From Pseudonocardiales bacterium (lineage in GTDB: Bacteria > Actinomycetota > Actinomycetes > Mycobacteriales > Pseudonocardiaceae), in the NCBI GenBank assembly GCA_019243635.1, contig JAFAUB010000152.1, positions 1 to 64,000 on the forward strand: a stretch of 64,000 bases of DNA, in the 5' to 3' direction. Under the pieces are notes generated by a model. It ran no database searches and was not told the DNA's origin. It worked only from the letters and a program-made list of their open reading frames with translations. The translations under genes and the position numbers were made by a program. This document shows positions 9,834-18,549 of this stretch, piece after piece. Numbering within the stretch: the stretch's first letter is position 1; each line of letters starts with the position of its first letter.

Positions 9834-10160
9834 ATGTTCGTCGTTTGGGGCGCTCTCGTGCTTGTCGGCTGCACGGTTAAGGGCATGATCTGGCTGATCC
9901 CCCTCGGCATCGGGCCGTTCGTCATCACAGGCGCCTACGGCGCGATGGGAACCGCCCACCCCGCGCCGCTGACACACCCCGTCGAGCGCGCAGGCCACCG
10001 TCGCGGACATCGCGTCCGGCACAGGGCCTGCCGGCAGAGCCCCCACTCCGCATTCCGGAAGCGTCGCGAGACGCACCGATGTCGACCGCTGTCACCGGAC
10101 CATTCGGCTTCCTCACGACGGCGGGACCGACGCGCCTCTGTCTCGCTGACCGAGAGCTGA
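9834..10160 (+). CDS. Possible small membrane protein
   Basis: ATG 9834 follows CGGAGGGATCTC, a strong ribosome-binding site. Residues 1-40 (MFVVWGALVLVGCTVKGMIW, then LIPLGIGPFVITGAYGAMG) are two hydrophobic stretches. After residue 45 the sequence turns into Arg/His/Ser-rich text that looks like non-coding translation. The true product may be a short hydrophobic peptide whose frame has lost its stop, or a broken gene. Confidence rests on the start region only. Confidence 0.4.
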   Translation: MFVVWGALVLVGCTVKGMIWLIPLGIGPFVITGAYGAMGTAHPAPLTHPVERAGHRRGHRVRHRACRQSPHSAFRKRRETHRCRPLSPDHSASSRRRDRRASVSLTES

Positions 10161-10293
10161 CTCGCGTCGGTACCGACCCGCGACGGCACCGACGGCACGG
10201 CGTGCATCGTTTTGTCATCGATTTAACGGGTACTCCAGGCACCGTGGAGCTCCAGCGACGGCCATTGGAGGCAGCGATGATGAGGAGAGTCAC

Positions 10294-10758
10294 ATGAGCA
10301 CCGTCACCGAATCCGTCGACGTCGCGGTGGACGTGTCCACCGCCTACAACCAGTGGACCCAGTTCGAGTCCTTCCCGCATTTCATGGAAGGTGTCAAGGA
10401 GGTACGCCAGATCGACGACACCCGCACCCACTGGGTGACCAGCATCGCCGGAGTGACCAGGGAGTTCGACGCCACCATCACCGAGCAGAGGCCCGACGAG
10501 CGGATCGCGTGGCGCTCCGAGGACGGCCCCGATCACGGCGGGGTCATCACTTTTCACCGTCTCCACGACACCACCACCCGGGTCACCGCTCAGATGGACA
10601 TCGACCCTGAAGGGTTCGTCGAGAACGCCGCCGACAAGCTGGGCATCCTCAACCGGCGTGTCAAGGAGGATCTGCGCCGGTTCAAGGAGTTCATCGAGTC
10701 CCGCGGCGGACACGAGACCGGTGCCTGGCGCGGCGAGGTCCACCGGCCCGGCATCTGA
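10294..10758 (+). CDS. SRPBCC / polyketide cyclase-like protein
   Basis: A 154-residue START-fold protein with ATG 10294 after GATGAGGAGAGTCAC. The pattern VDVAVDVSTAYNQWTQFESFPHFMEGVKEVRQIDDTRTHW, then ITEQRPDERIAWRSEDG, then GFVENAADKLGILNRRVKEDLRRFKEFIE, is characteristic of the COG5637-type SRPBCC group. These bind a hydrophobic ligand in a helix-grip cavity; the specific ligand is unknown. In actinomycetes such proteins often sit among stress genes, and here it precedes a MerR/B12-type regulator. Confidence 0.85.
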   Translation: MSTVTESVDVAVDVSTAYNQWTQFESFPHFMEGVKEVRQIDDTRTHWVTSIAGVTREFDATITEQRPDERIAWRSEDGPDHGGVITFHRLHDTTTRVTAQMDIDPEGFVENAADKLGILNRRVKEDLRRFKEFIESRGGHETGAWRGEVHRPGI

Positions 10759-10834
10759 GCACCCGCTCCGCCGATCGCAGTCCGTCGAGCACGCCCGGGT
10801 TCGTCGTCGTGGCGGGATCGGCGACGATGAGCCC

Positions 10835-11065
10835 GTGAGCGCAGCCTCCACCCTCGGCCCTGACCCGAGCCACGGCTCGGGTCAGGGCTCGTGGACCGCC
10901 GGGGCGGTCGCTCGGCTGCTGGGTATCCCGGCCTCGACGCTGCGCAGCTGGCACCGTCGTTACGGCATCGGCCCCACCGGCCATCACGCCGGCCGCCATC
11001 GCCGCTACACCGACACCGATATCGCCGCCCTGGCCCGCATGCGGTACCTCATCACCGCGGTATGA
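10835..11065 (+). CDS. MerR-family DNA-binding domain (N-terminal part of a split regulator)
   Basis: A 76-residue product from GTG 10835. Residues 22-70 are a MerR winged helix: WTAGAVARLLGIPASTLRSW, then the RRYGIGPTGHHAGRHRRYTDTDIAAL wing. It ends at TGA 11063-11065, which overlaps the ATG of the next frame. The next protein begins MSTESAAHLA, which is the helix that normally follows the MerR wing in one chain (LITAGxSTESAA). One extra G before GTATGAG would join them. A 15-bp hairpin (10857-10888) lies inside the codons before the HTH. Function alone: DNA binding. Confidence 0.75.
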   Translation: MSAASTLGPDPSHGSGQGSWTAGAVARLLGIPASTLRSWHRRYGIGPTGHHAGRHRRYTDTDIAALARMRYLITAV

Positions 11066-11733
11066 GTACCGAGTCCGCTGCCCACCTCGCCCACCTCCAC
11101 CCCGGCGCACCCGAAACCCGGTCGAGCCCGCCCGCCGGGCCGGACGAGCTGCTCGCTGCCGCGTTCCGGTTCGACGTCGACACAGCGCTGTCCACGCTGG
11201 AGACCCAGCTCATCACCCACGGCGTCGTCGCCACCTGGGACGAGCTCTGCCGCCCCGCCCTAACCGACCTCAGCCACCGCTGCGCCCGGGACGGTGTGGA
11301 CCGGTGCATCGATGTGGAGCACCTGCTGTCCTGGGCCATCGCCACGACCCTGCATCGCGCTCCGGCGCCACCCGCCTCACCCGTCCAGCCCGTGCTCCTG
11401 GCCTGCGCCGACCGCGAGCACCACACCCTGCCTCTGGAAGCGCTGCGCGCCGCCCTCGCCCACCACGCGGTACCCACCCGCTTCCTCGGCGCCGCCGCTC
11501 CCACCACCGCCCTCCACGACGCCCTGCACCGCGCTCGCCAACCACCCGTCGCGCTCGTGCTCTGGGCTCAGACCACCGACACCGCAGACCCCCAGGCCCT
11601 GCACTCCCTCGCCGACACCGGGATCACCCTGATCGCGGCCGGACCCGGCTGGGACCACAGCCCACTCCCCGCGCAAGTGGCCCGTCCCACCAGCCTGCGC
11701 GCCGCACTCGACCTCCTCTCGCCTGGTGGCTGA
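11062..11733 (+). CDS. B12-binding-like sensory domain (C-terminal part of a split CarH/LitR-like regulator)
   Basis: A 223-residue product coupled by ATGA to the HTH gene. Residues 30-95 are a helical bundle (ELLAAAFRFDVDTALSTLE ... CIDVEHLLSWAI) like the light-sensing bundle of CarH, including the EH pair. The Trp ten residues before EH in CarH is absent. Residues of about 108-220 resemble a B12-binding Rossmann domain (PVLLACADREHHTLPLEALR), with the DxHxxG signature only partly kept (REHHTLP). It may sense adenosylcobalamin, or may have lost cofactor. BluB for the B12 lower ligand is encoded at 21958. Confidence 0.65.
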   Translation: MSTESAAHLAHLHPGAPETRSSPPAGPDELLAAAFRFDVDTALSTLETQLITHGVVATWDELCRPALTDLSHRCARDGVDRCIDVEHLLSWAIATTLHRAPAPPASPVQPVLLACADREHHTLPLEALRAALAHHAVPTRFLGAAAPTTALHDALHRARQPPVALVLWAQTTDTADPQALHSLADTGITLIAAGPGWDHSPLPAQVARPTSLRAALDLLSPGG

Positions 11734-11860
11734 CGCCGTCGGCGGCCGTAGCCCGGGTTCCGGAGGAACGGGGTCCCGTCCCACGGTTGGGTGCGGTGTC
11801 TGGGGGGTACCCAACCGGCGGTTAGGCCACCCGCAGGTACACCGAGTGTGGAGTGATCTC

Positions 11861-12925
11861 GTGCGTATCGTCGTGACCGGTGCTACCGGAAACCTGGGGA
11901 CCTCGATCCTGGCCGCGCTGCGGGGTGAGCCTGCGGTAGAGCAGGTCATCGGCATCGCGCGTCGTCTACCGTCGCGGCAGGAACAGACAGTGCGGTGGGT
12001 GAGTGCCGATGTGGCCGTCGACGACCTCGTGAGGGTGTTCACCGGCGCGGATGTCGTGATCCATCTCGCCTGGTTGATCCAGCCATCGCGGAGTCCCCGG
12101 ACGACCTGGGCGAGTAATGCCGTGGGCTCCGCGCGGGTGTTCCAGGCCGTGGCTGACGCCGGGGTACCCGCGCTGGTCTACTCGTCATCGGTGGGGGCGT
12201 ACTCGCCGGGACCGAAAGACCATGCGGTGGACGAGTCCTGGCCCACTGACGGTGTCGCGAGCAGTGCCTACTCCCGAGAAAAGGCCTATGTGGAGCGCGT
12301 TCTCGACGCTTTCGAGGCGCGCCACCCCCAGGTGCGGGTCGTGCGCATGCGGCCCGGGTTCGTGCTCACCCGCGCCGCGGCCAGCGGCATCCGGCGGCTG
12401 TTCGCCGGCCCCTGGCTGCCCACCCGGCTGCTGTCCCCGCACTTCATCCCAGTCGTGCCTCGGCTACCGCGGCTGCGGTTCCAGGCCGTGCACAGCCTGG
12501 ACGTGGGCCAGGCGTTTCGCCTGGCCGCGCTGCGAACCGACGCGCGCGGGGCGTTCAACGTGGCCGCCGAGCCACCGCTGGGGCCCGAGGAGCTGGCCGC
12601 GCTGTTCCACGCCCGCACGGTGCCCGTCCCCGCCGAGCTACTCCGCGCACTCGCCGCGTTCGCCTGGCACGCTCGGCTCATCCCCACCGAGCCGGGCATG
12701 GTGGACCTGCTCCTGGCGGTGCCCCTCATGGACACCACACGGGCTCGCCAGGAACTGGGCTGGCGACCCACCCACTCCGCCGCCGAGGCCCTGCGCGAGG
12801 TCATCGAGGGAATGCGCGAGGAGACGGGTGCCGACACGCCACCACTGCGACCCACACCCGGCTTCACCGGCCAGCTCTCCGAGCTGGCCACCGGAGTCGG
12901 TGCCAGGGACAGGAGAGATCCATGA
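11861..12925 (+). CDS. NAD(P)-dependent epimerase/dehydratase (extended SDR)
   Basis: A 354-residue extended short-chain dehydrogenase. The N-terminus VRIVVTGATGNLGTSIL carries the TGxxGxxG NAD-binding motif; VVIHLAWLIQP and VYSSSVGAYSPG give the middle strands, and the active pair is YSREK (YxxxK). The C-terminal half is as in UDP-glucose-4-epimerase-like proteins of actinomycetes (VHSLDVGQAFRLAAL, then TRARQELGWRPTHSAAEALREV). The substrate is not predictable. GTG 11861 was chosen because it starts at the Rossmann strand; upstream codons do not look coding. Confidence 0.8.
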   Translation: MRIVVTGATGNLGTSILAALRGEPAVEQVIGIARRLPSRQEQTVRWVSADVAVDDLVRVFTGADVVIHLAWLIQPSRSPRTTWASNAVGSARVFQAVADAGVPALVYSSSVGAYSPGPKDHAVDESWPTDGVASSAYSREKAYVERVLDAFEARHPQVRVVRMRPGFVLTRAAASGIRRLFAGPWLPTRLLSPHFIPVVPRLPRLRFQAVHSLDVGQAFRLAALRTDARGAFNVAAEPPLGPEELAALFHARTVPVPAELLRALAAFAWHARLIPTEPGMVDLLLAVPLMDTTRARQELGWRPTHSAAEALREVIEGMREETGADTPPLRPTPGFTGQLSELATGVGARDRRDP

Positions 12926-12994
12926 AAGCGCGACACAGCCGTGTGTCTTCATTTCCCCGCGGGCGTCATCCCTCAGCCGAGCGCCGCACCAGGC

Positions 12995-14083
12995 TCACAC
13001 GACTTCCTCCCGGCGCGGCAGGGCTCCGGCACATTGGGAGATCAGGTCCAGCAGGTGCGCGTTGACGTGTTCTGGCTGTTCCAGCATCGTCATATGGCCC
13101 GACCCCTCCACCTGCACCAGCTCCGCGTCGGGCAGCAGCGCCGCAATGGCCTCGGAATGCTGGCACTGAATCACCCGGTCACAGTTGCCACCGAGCACCA
13201 GGGCCTTGGCGTACTGCAGACCGGCGAGCGCCGCATACCGGTTGTGGGCCCCGAAGAGCGCCAAGAAGTCGATCATGACTTCGAACGAGGTGGTCCGCAT
13301 CATCGTGTACATCAGCTCGACCAGCGCCGGATCGACCGCCTCGGGACCGAAGGCGAGCTTGCGGGTGAGGCTCCAGATCAGGTTCCCGCAGGCCTCTCGC
13401 CCGCGGTCGACCGCGCGCGCGCCGGGCTCCCACCGGGAGAGCCGCCTGGCTACCGGCATGATCGGGTTTCGGCGGGACAGAAGCGGTCGTGGCAGGCCCG
13501 ACCGGCCGATGTCCCCCGCACTCGTGTTGAGGAAGGCCACCCCGCAGATCCGCTCGGCGAACAACTCAGGGTTGTGCTCGGCCAGCGCCATGATCGTCAT
13601 GCCGCCCAGGGAATGCCCGATCAGCACGACTCGACCCTCCGGCGCGGCCGCGCGAATCACCGCGTCCAGGTCGCGACCAAGCTGCTCGAGGGTGCACGCA
13701 TGTCGGGGCGAGGGACCCGAGCGGCCGTGGCTCCGCAGGTCGTAGAACACCTGACGGACCCGGGGTGAAGTGGAATGCGCCAGGTCGTGGCGCTGGAACA
13801 GCCAGCACCGCCGGTCAAGCGTGTAACCGTGGATCAAGATGACGGTGAACTCCGGCGCTCCCCCATCGGCTGGGTCGAACTCCTCCACCGAAAGCTCCAC
13901 CCCGTCATCGGCCGTCACCGTGTACTCCCGGTCCGGCGGGAGCACGGGAGGCAACCCGTTCGCGGCTTCCGAGGCGATCCTGCGCAGCTCGGCGGTGCGG
14001 TGCCGGTGCACGCGGCCAGCGGCCGCGAGGACGGTCAAGGCCGCGCCCAGCACCCCACTGGCCATCCATCCGACGGACCTCAT
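12995..14083 (-). CDS. Membrane-anchored alpha/beta hydrolase
   Basis: A 362-residue protein. Residues 5-24 form one N-terminal hydrophobic segment (GWMASGVLGAALTVLAAAG), so it is probably an anchor or uncleaved signal. The hydrolase domain follows: VILIHGYTLDRRCW (oxyanion hole), FYDLRSHGRSGPS, nucleophile elbow IGHSLGGMTI, and VEGSGHMTMLEQPEHV with the catalytic His. This is the lipase/esterase-like class seen in many mycolic and non-mycolic actinomycetes. The substrate is unknown. An operator-like palindrome lies 220 bases upstream. It is convergent with the epimerase gene. Confidence 0.85.
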   Translation of the reverse strand: MRSVGWMASGVLGAALTVLAAAGRVHRHRTAELRRIASEAANGLPPVLPPDREYTVTADDGVELSVEEFDPADGGAPEFTVILIHGYTLDRRCWLFQRHDLAHSTSPRVRQVFYDLRSHGRSGPSPRHACTLEQLGRDLDAVIRAAAPEGRVVLIGHSLGGMTIMALAEHNPELFAERICGVAFLNTSAGDIGRSGLPRPLLSRRNPIMPVARRLSRWEPGARAVDRGREACGNLIWSLTRKLAFGPEAVDPALVELMYTMMRTTSFEVMIDFLALFGAHNRYAALAGLQYAKALVLGGNCDRVIQCQHSEAIAALLPDAELVQVEGSGHMTMLEQPEHVNAHLLDLISQCAGALPRREEVV

Positions 14084-14762
14084 CCGCGACCGCCTCGGGA
14101 GACACGACTGCCGAAGACCACCTCAGCGACCTCGGCGAGCGGGTCGTCTCCCGCAGTCGGTCATCAGCTGCTCCATGCACGCCTTCCTCGCCACCGGCCC
14201 ACGGCGCCCCGCCGACCATAACATCCAGTGGGTACCCGCAGCGCATGGTCGGCAAACCGGCGGGTACCGGTATGCCTGGTGTTTTTTCGAGAACAGTTTA
14301 CCATACATTCTGTATGACACGCCCTCACCGGCCGGGAAGCTCTTTCGATTGCGCGCATGTGCGCCCGTTGGCCGGCGATAGGGGGCGCGTTCGAATCGAG
14401 ACCGTCGGTACCGGTGATCTCAGGACGACACGACGCCTGGAGCACCGGGACGGGATCTCGCGTAAGCCCGCGACGTCCACCGCCGCGGGGGCGGTGCTTC
14501 CGCGTGTCACCAGGGCGCTGTCCCCGCGAGCCGCCGGTGGCTATACCCCGAACGGGTGAACCATCCGGTGGGCCGGCGGGAACCTGTAACAGTGCCGCGG
14601 GGCATGGCGATGACAGGTCGGCTCCGTGATGCTGTTGGACCCCCCGACCCGGCAGCCTCACGGGGCCTCCCTACGGGGTGGCCTGAGCCCCAGGAGAGGG
14701 GACGGGCGTTGTTGGACGTCGGCTGCCGGAACCAGCCGACCCAGCCTTGACGATCATGCCGC
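14084..14762. other. Intergenic region with an operator-like palindrome
   Basis: No convincing gene. At 14303-14315 the palindrome ATACATTCTGTAT (5-3-5, perfect) sits in an A/T-rich patch around 14280-14320. On the minus strand a TAAACT hexamer directly follows it, which could be the -10 of a promoter for the hydrolase at 12995-14083. A TetR- or GntR-type site is plausible but no regulator gene is adjacent. Confidence 0.35.
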
Positions 14763-16392
14763 TCAACGCCTCGGCGACTTTCGGGGAAACTCGATGCGGA
14801 CGTCGACGTGGAGATGCTCGGCGAGCAGGTGTTTGAGCTCACCGCCCTCGATGATCGTCAGGCGATTGTTGCGCGCGACGAACGTCTTGCTCTCCGGGCC
14901 GACCCAGGATGTGGTGACGAGAATTCCCGCGGTCGCTCTCTTCTCCTCCACCACGCCGGCGAGCGCACGAACCGACTCCGTCGGCACGCACTTCGAGTAG
15001 CGCTTGGCCTGGATGATGTACTCCGCGCGATGGACCACGTCTGTCTTGAGATAGGCGACCGCGTCGATGCCCTCGTCGCGAGACGACCGAGTGATGCTCA
15101 CCGTCATGCCCATCGCCTCGAAGAGCTGCCGGACGAGGTTCTCGAACCGATACCAGTCCATCTTCAGGAGGTCCTGGCGGGAGTCCATGCCCGCGAGGGC
15201 GTCGATCGGCTCGGCGAACCGGTACTTGGCGTACTCGAACTTGATCAACGGCTCCACCGGCGCCAGATCGTACGGATGCGGCGACATGATCGCTTTCAGG
15301 TGCGTGAGGCATGCCGCCGCGTCGAGCTCATCGAGGACGAGCTCATCGAAAACCTCGCGCCGTGCCCCGACACTGATGACGCACGGCTCGATCTCCCTTC
15401 CCGTAGCCCTGTCGCGCGCCTTCACGTGACCGCTGAACACGACGCTGTCGACGACATCGATGACGGGCACGGCGAAACACTCCCGCATGGTCCGCAGCGC
15501 GAGCTGAGCGATCACCGTCGCGTACAGCTCCTTGATCTCCTTCACCGGACGGGGCAGCGGGTCGATCTCCTGGCGGGTCTTGACGTAGCGGTACCCCCTC
15601 GCGAGCGGGACCACCTCGCTTCCCGGCAACCAGTACTTGATCACAAGCTCTTGCGGTTCCGGCCGGTAGGCGACCTCGTAGTCCTGCGGGAACTCCTCGG
15701 GGTAGGTCGACTGGGCGAGTACCTGCTCGAAGTACTCCTCGACCGCATCGGGCACTCCGGCGTGGACGTCGGCGGCCAGCTTGTCGACGGCCGCGTTGTG
15801 CTCGACAACCTCGCGCGTCAGCTCGGCCACCTGCTGCTCGTGTCGTCGTCGCGCCTCGGCCAGCCGGCGGCGCCGGATCTCCTCGGCGAGCTCCTGCTCG
15901 GCCAGAGCCTGCTGGAACCGCTGCCATGCGGCGGTGCGCTCCCGTTCGTACCTCGCCTTCCCAACCGACCAGCCCCGACAGCCTGCCTGGCCTGGGCGGC
16001 TCGAAGTCCTCCCATACCGGGAGGGAGGCCACCTGGCCGAGTACGCCTGGGTCGAAGGACACGACATCGACCCGGCGTTTCAGGGCGTCGAACGGAATGT
16101 GCGTCTGGACGCCGAGCGACGAGCGCAGCAGCTCGCTCAGCTCCTCCGCGCGCGCCTGGACCTCCGCCGTACGGGCGGCGGCCTCAGCTACCCGCGCCTC
16201 GTGGGCATGTTGCTCTTGGCGCTTGCGCTCAGCGGCCTGCGCCCGCTGCGACGTCTGGACCGCGTGGTCATGATCCTTGCGCGCCTGCCGGATGAGCTGC
16301 TGATGAACTCTCTGAGCCTGGCTCGCCTCCCGTTGCCGCCGCTCGCGCTCGCGCCTCAGCTCAGCCCACAACGACGATCGCCTTGCCATCAC
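14763..16392 (-). pseudogene. Mrr-type restriction endonuclease with coiled coil, frame-broken
   Basis: Two frames make up one gene. From ATG 16392 the first about 140 residues are an Arg/Glu/Ala coiled coil (SLWAELRRERERRQREASQA) ending in LPVWEDFEPPRPGRLSGLVG. The frame then shifts by one base near 15960, and the family sequence continues (KARYERERTAAWQRF) to 14763. The C-terminal domain is an Mrr-like nuclease: WYRFENLVRQLFEAMGM, the GIDAVAY Asp and the YIIQAKRY QxK motif. Joined, it would be about 540 residues. Such proteins cut foreign or modified DNA, but that role is inferred. It is either decayed or a sequencing slip. Confidence 0.7.
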
Positions 16393-16458
16393 CCGTCCTT
16401 CCGCACGTCAACAAACCGGTGGCGTCGAGCTCACCGACAGCAGCGACCAGCGCGCCGG

Positions 16459-17931
16459 CTAGGCGGCGGTGGACAGGCGGTCGCGGAGCTCGCTGACGCC
16501 TGGGCCGGCGTGCAGGGGTTCCAGCACGGTGGTCAGCATCCCAAGCTTGTCGTGCGTCCGAGGCGAGGACAGGGCTGTGACCGCATCCACGGCCTGGTGA
16601 CCGACGGTGACGGCGGTGTCGAGGTCCCCGGCCAGCGCGTGGGCCCCGGCGAGATCCGGCAGGTACAGCGCCCGGGACCGGGCGCGGGCGGGACTGTACT
16701 GGTCCACGGCCTGGCGCAGCAACGGCACCGCCCGGTCGGCGGCGTGCGGGCCGCAGCCGGCGATGGCCAGTGTGTAGTAGGCGTGACCTTGCCTGGCGGC
16801 GAGGTCAACTTCATCAACGAGGTCCGCAGCCCACGGCTTGGTGTCCGCCGGGTCGATCGCGGCGAAGTGGTCGACGGCCTGTCCTAGTGCGCGGTCGCAG
16901 CCCTCCGCGTCTCTCTGGGCGGCGTACGCCTTAGCCTGGAGGTTGGCCAGGCAGCAAGCGGTGGACGCGGAGACGGGGTGCTTTCCGGCCATGGCGGCGT
17001 GGCCGAGCTGGACCAGTTGCAGTGCCTCATTGGACCGGCCCAGGTGCATCGACTGCAGCGCCATGTCATACAGCAGGAAAACGGCCTGGTCCGCGCCCAG
17101 CGGGTGGCCGGTGTCGCGAGCGATGTCGAGCCCGATCATCCACAGCCTCCGGGCATCCTCGTGCTGCGTCACGTCGAAACTCATATAACCCGCCTGGGTC
17201 GCCAGGCGCGCGGCGGCCAGCCGCAGCCGGGGCTGCACCTCGGAGGCGACCTGGGCGCCCAGCAGGGGCAGCGTGGCGCGCAGCTGGGCGACAGCGGCGT
17301 CGCGGACCAGCCCGCTGCGGCCGGCGAAGTCCTGACGCACGAACGCGTCGGTGGCCTGCTCGATGGCCTCGACATCGGCGGCTCCCACCCGGCGGATGCC
17401 GGTGGGCCGCGCCGGCGGCAGCAGCGCGACCAGCCGGCTGACGTCCAGCCCGACCACGCCGGCCATGCCCAGGGTCAGCCCGGCGACCCGCTGCACGAAG
17501 TCCCTGCGCTCCATCCACCTCACGTCCTTCCGCCCAGCAACCCTCGCGAGACCCACCGTAGTCCCCGGGTCGGGGAAATTGAGCCTGGTCGGGGGGATGT
17601 ATAAGCCGGTGGCGACCCGGGCGACGATCTCCACATCCCGCAGCCGGCACAGGCCGTTCTCGATGGCGAAGATCCGCGGCTGCGCCAGGCCGACGATCTC
17701 GCCCAGGGTGGTCTGGCTCCACCCGGTCAGCGCCCGGACCCGGAGGAAGAAGGCACCGAAGTCGTAGCCGCCCAACTCGACCCGGACCTGCTCACCGTCA
17801 TAGAACTCCGGCGGCAGCGCCCGGCGCGGGTCGAGCGCCCGGCGCCCGCAGGGGTCACACAGCGCACCGGCTGGGCGTCCACGGCGCAGCCGCGCCCCGC
17901 ACTCCGGGCAACACCGCTGGGGCATGGTCAT
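16459..17931 (-). CDS. XRE regulator with N-terminal zinc ribbon and TPR-like repeats
   Basis: A 490-residue protein. Residues 6-30 hold two CxxC pairs (CCPECGARLRRG, then CDPCGRR), a zinc ribbon. Residues of about 58-110 are a helix-turn-helix (LTGWSQTTLGEIVGLAQPRIFAIE). The remainder is helical repeat sequence with TPR spacing. This layout is common in large actinomycete regulators thought to respond to small signals. The region near residue 150 has a hydrophobic twin-arginine-like run (RRDFVQRVAGLTLGMAGVVG), a recurrent feature of this family. It lies between a broken nuclease and a NACHT gene; regulation of those is only a guess. Confidence 0.8.
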   Translation of the reverse strand: MTMPQRCCPECGARLRRGRPAGALCDPCGRRALDPRRALPPEFYDGEQVRVELGGYDFGAFFLRVRALTGWSQTTLGEIVGLAQPRIFAIENGLCRLRDVEIVARVATGLYIPPTRLNFPDPGTTVGLARVAGRKDVRWMERRDFVQRVAGLTLGMAGVVGLDVSRLVALLPPARPTGIRRVGAADVEAIEQATDAFVRQDFAGRSGLVRDAAVAQLRATLPLLGAQVASEVQPRLRLAAARLATQAGYMSFDVTQHEDARRLWMIGLDIARDTGHPLGADQAVFLLYDMALQSMHLGRSNEALQLVQLGHAAMAGKHPVSASTACCLANLQAKAYAAQRDAEGCDRALGQAVDHFAAIDPADTKPWAADLVDEVDLAARQGHAYYTLAIAGCGPHAADRAVPLLRQAVDQYSPARARSRALYLPDLAGAHALAGDLDTAVTVGHQAVDAVTALSSPRTHDKLGMLTTVLEPLHAGPGVSELRDRLSTAA

Positions 17932-18154
17932 CGGGTCAGCGTAGCGACGCCACCTCGCATGCGGGCGCTACCACACCGTGGCACCGCGCGGTAGCCCGAC
18001 GCGGATAGTCAGCCGGCTTTACCGTGCCGCTCGTTGGTCGAGCCTTGATCCCGATGTGTGATCGGCATCGGTCGGGGCGTGGAGGGGGCTTGTCCCCGAC
18101 GCGCTTGTCCCCATTCATGCCCCGGCCTCCGCCAGACAGACGGGACGCTGACCG

Positions 18155-18508
18155 ATGAGCTCATCGCGGGACGCCGCGGCTGCGGTGCCGCGACGCCTGT
18201 ACACGATCCCGATGACGGCCCTGCTCGGTGCGCGGGTGGAACACGAGGTGACCGAGGACGCCTTCGCCGACGGCCAAGCCGCCGGCCGGGGCGAGTTCCA
18301 GGCGCTGTGCGGACCGGTGTTCATCCCCGCGGCGATGGTCGCGCCACCCGGGCGGCCCTGCCCGGAGTGCTTGGACATCCTGGCCGCGTCACGCCGAGCG
18401 GCGGCGTCGCGGCGAGCACGCCACCGCCGTCCCGGGCTGCTCCGGCGACTGCTCCTACTCTGGCGGCCGCGACCGGAAAGGACACCAGACGGCGAGCACG
18501 ATGAGTGA
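18155..18508 (+). CDS. Small Cys-containing protein of actinomycetes, unknown function
   Basis: A 117-residue protein. The conserved-looking core VEHEVTEDAFADGQ ... EFQALCGPVFIPAAMVAPPGRPCPECLDIL has one Cys followed by a CxxC, which could form a metal site. The tail is strongly basic (SRRARHRRPGLLRRLLLLWR). Similar proteins are common near XRE regulators in Pseudonocardiaceae. It diverges from the zinc-ribbon regulator and converges with the NACHT gene. The function is unknown. Confidence 0.65.
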   Translation: MSSSRDAAAAVPRRLYTIPMTALLGARVEHEVTEDAFADGQAAGRGEFQALCGPVFIPAAMVAPPGRPCPECLDILAASRRAAASRRARHRRPGLLRRLLLLWRPRPERTPDGEHDE

Positions 18509-18549
18509 CACTGCCGACGTTGCGACGGATCAGTATCGGCTCTGCACTC

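Noticed and set aside
14808-16295. A 495-codon open frame on the plus strand opposite the nuclease gene
   Set aside because: It is antisense to a recognisable Mrr-type protein; its translation is Arg/Leu/His-rich without any family pattern.
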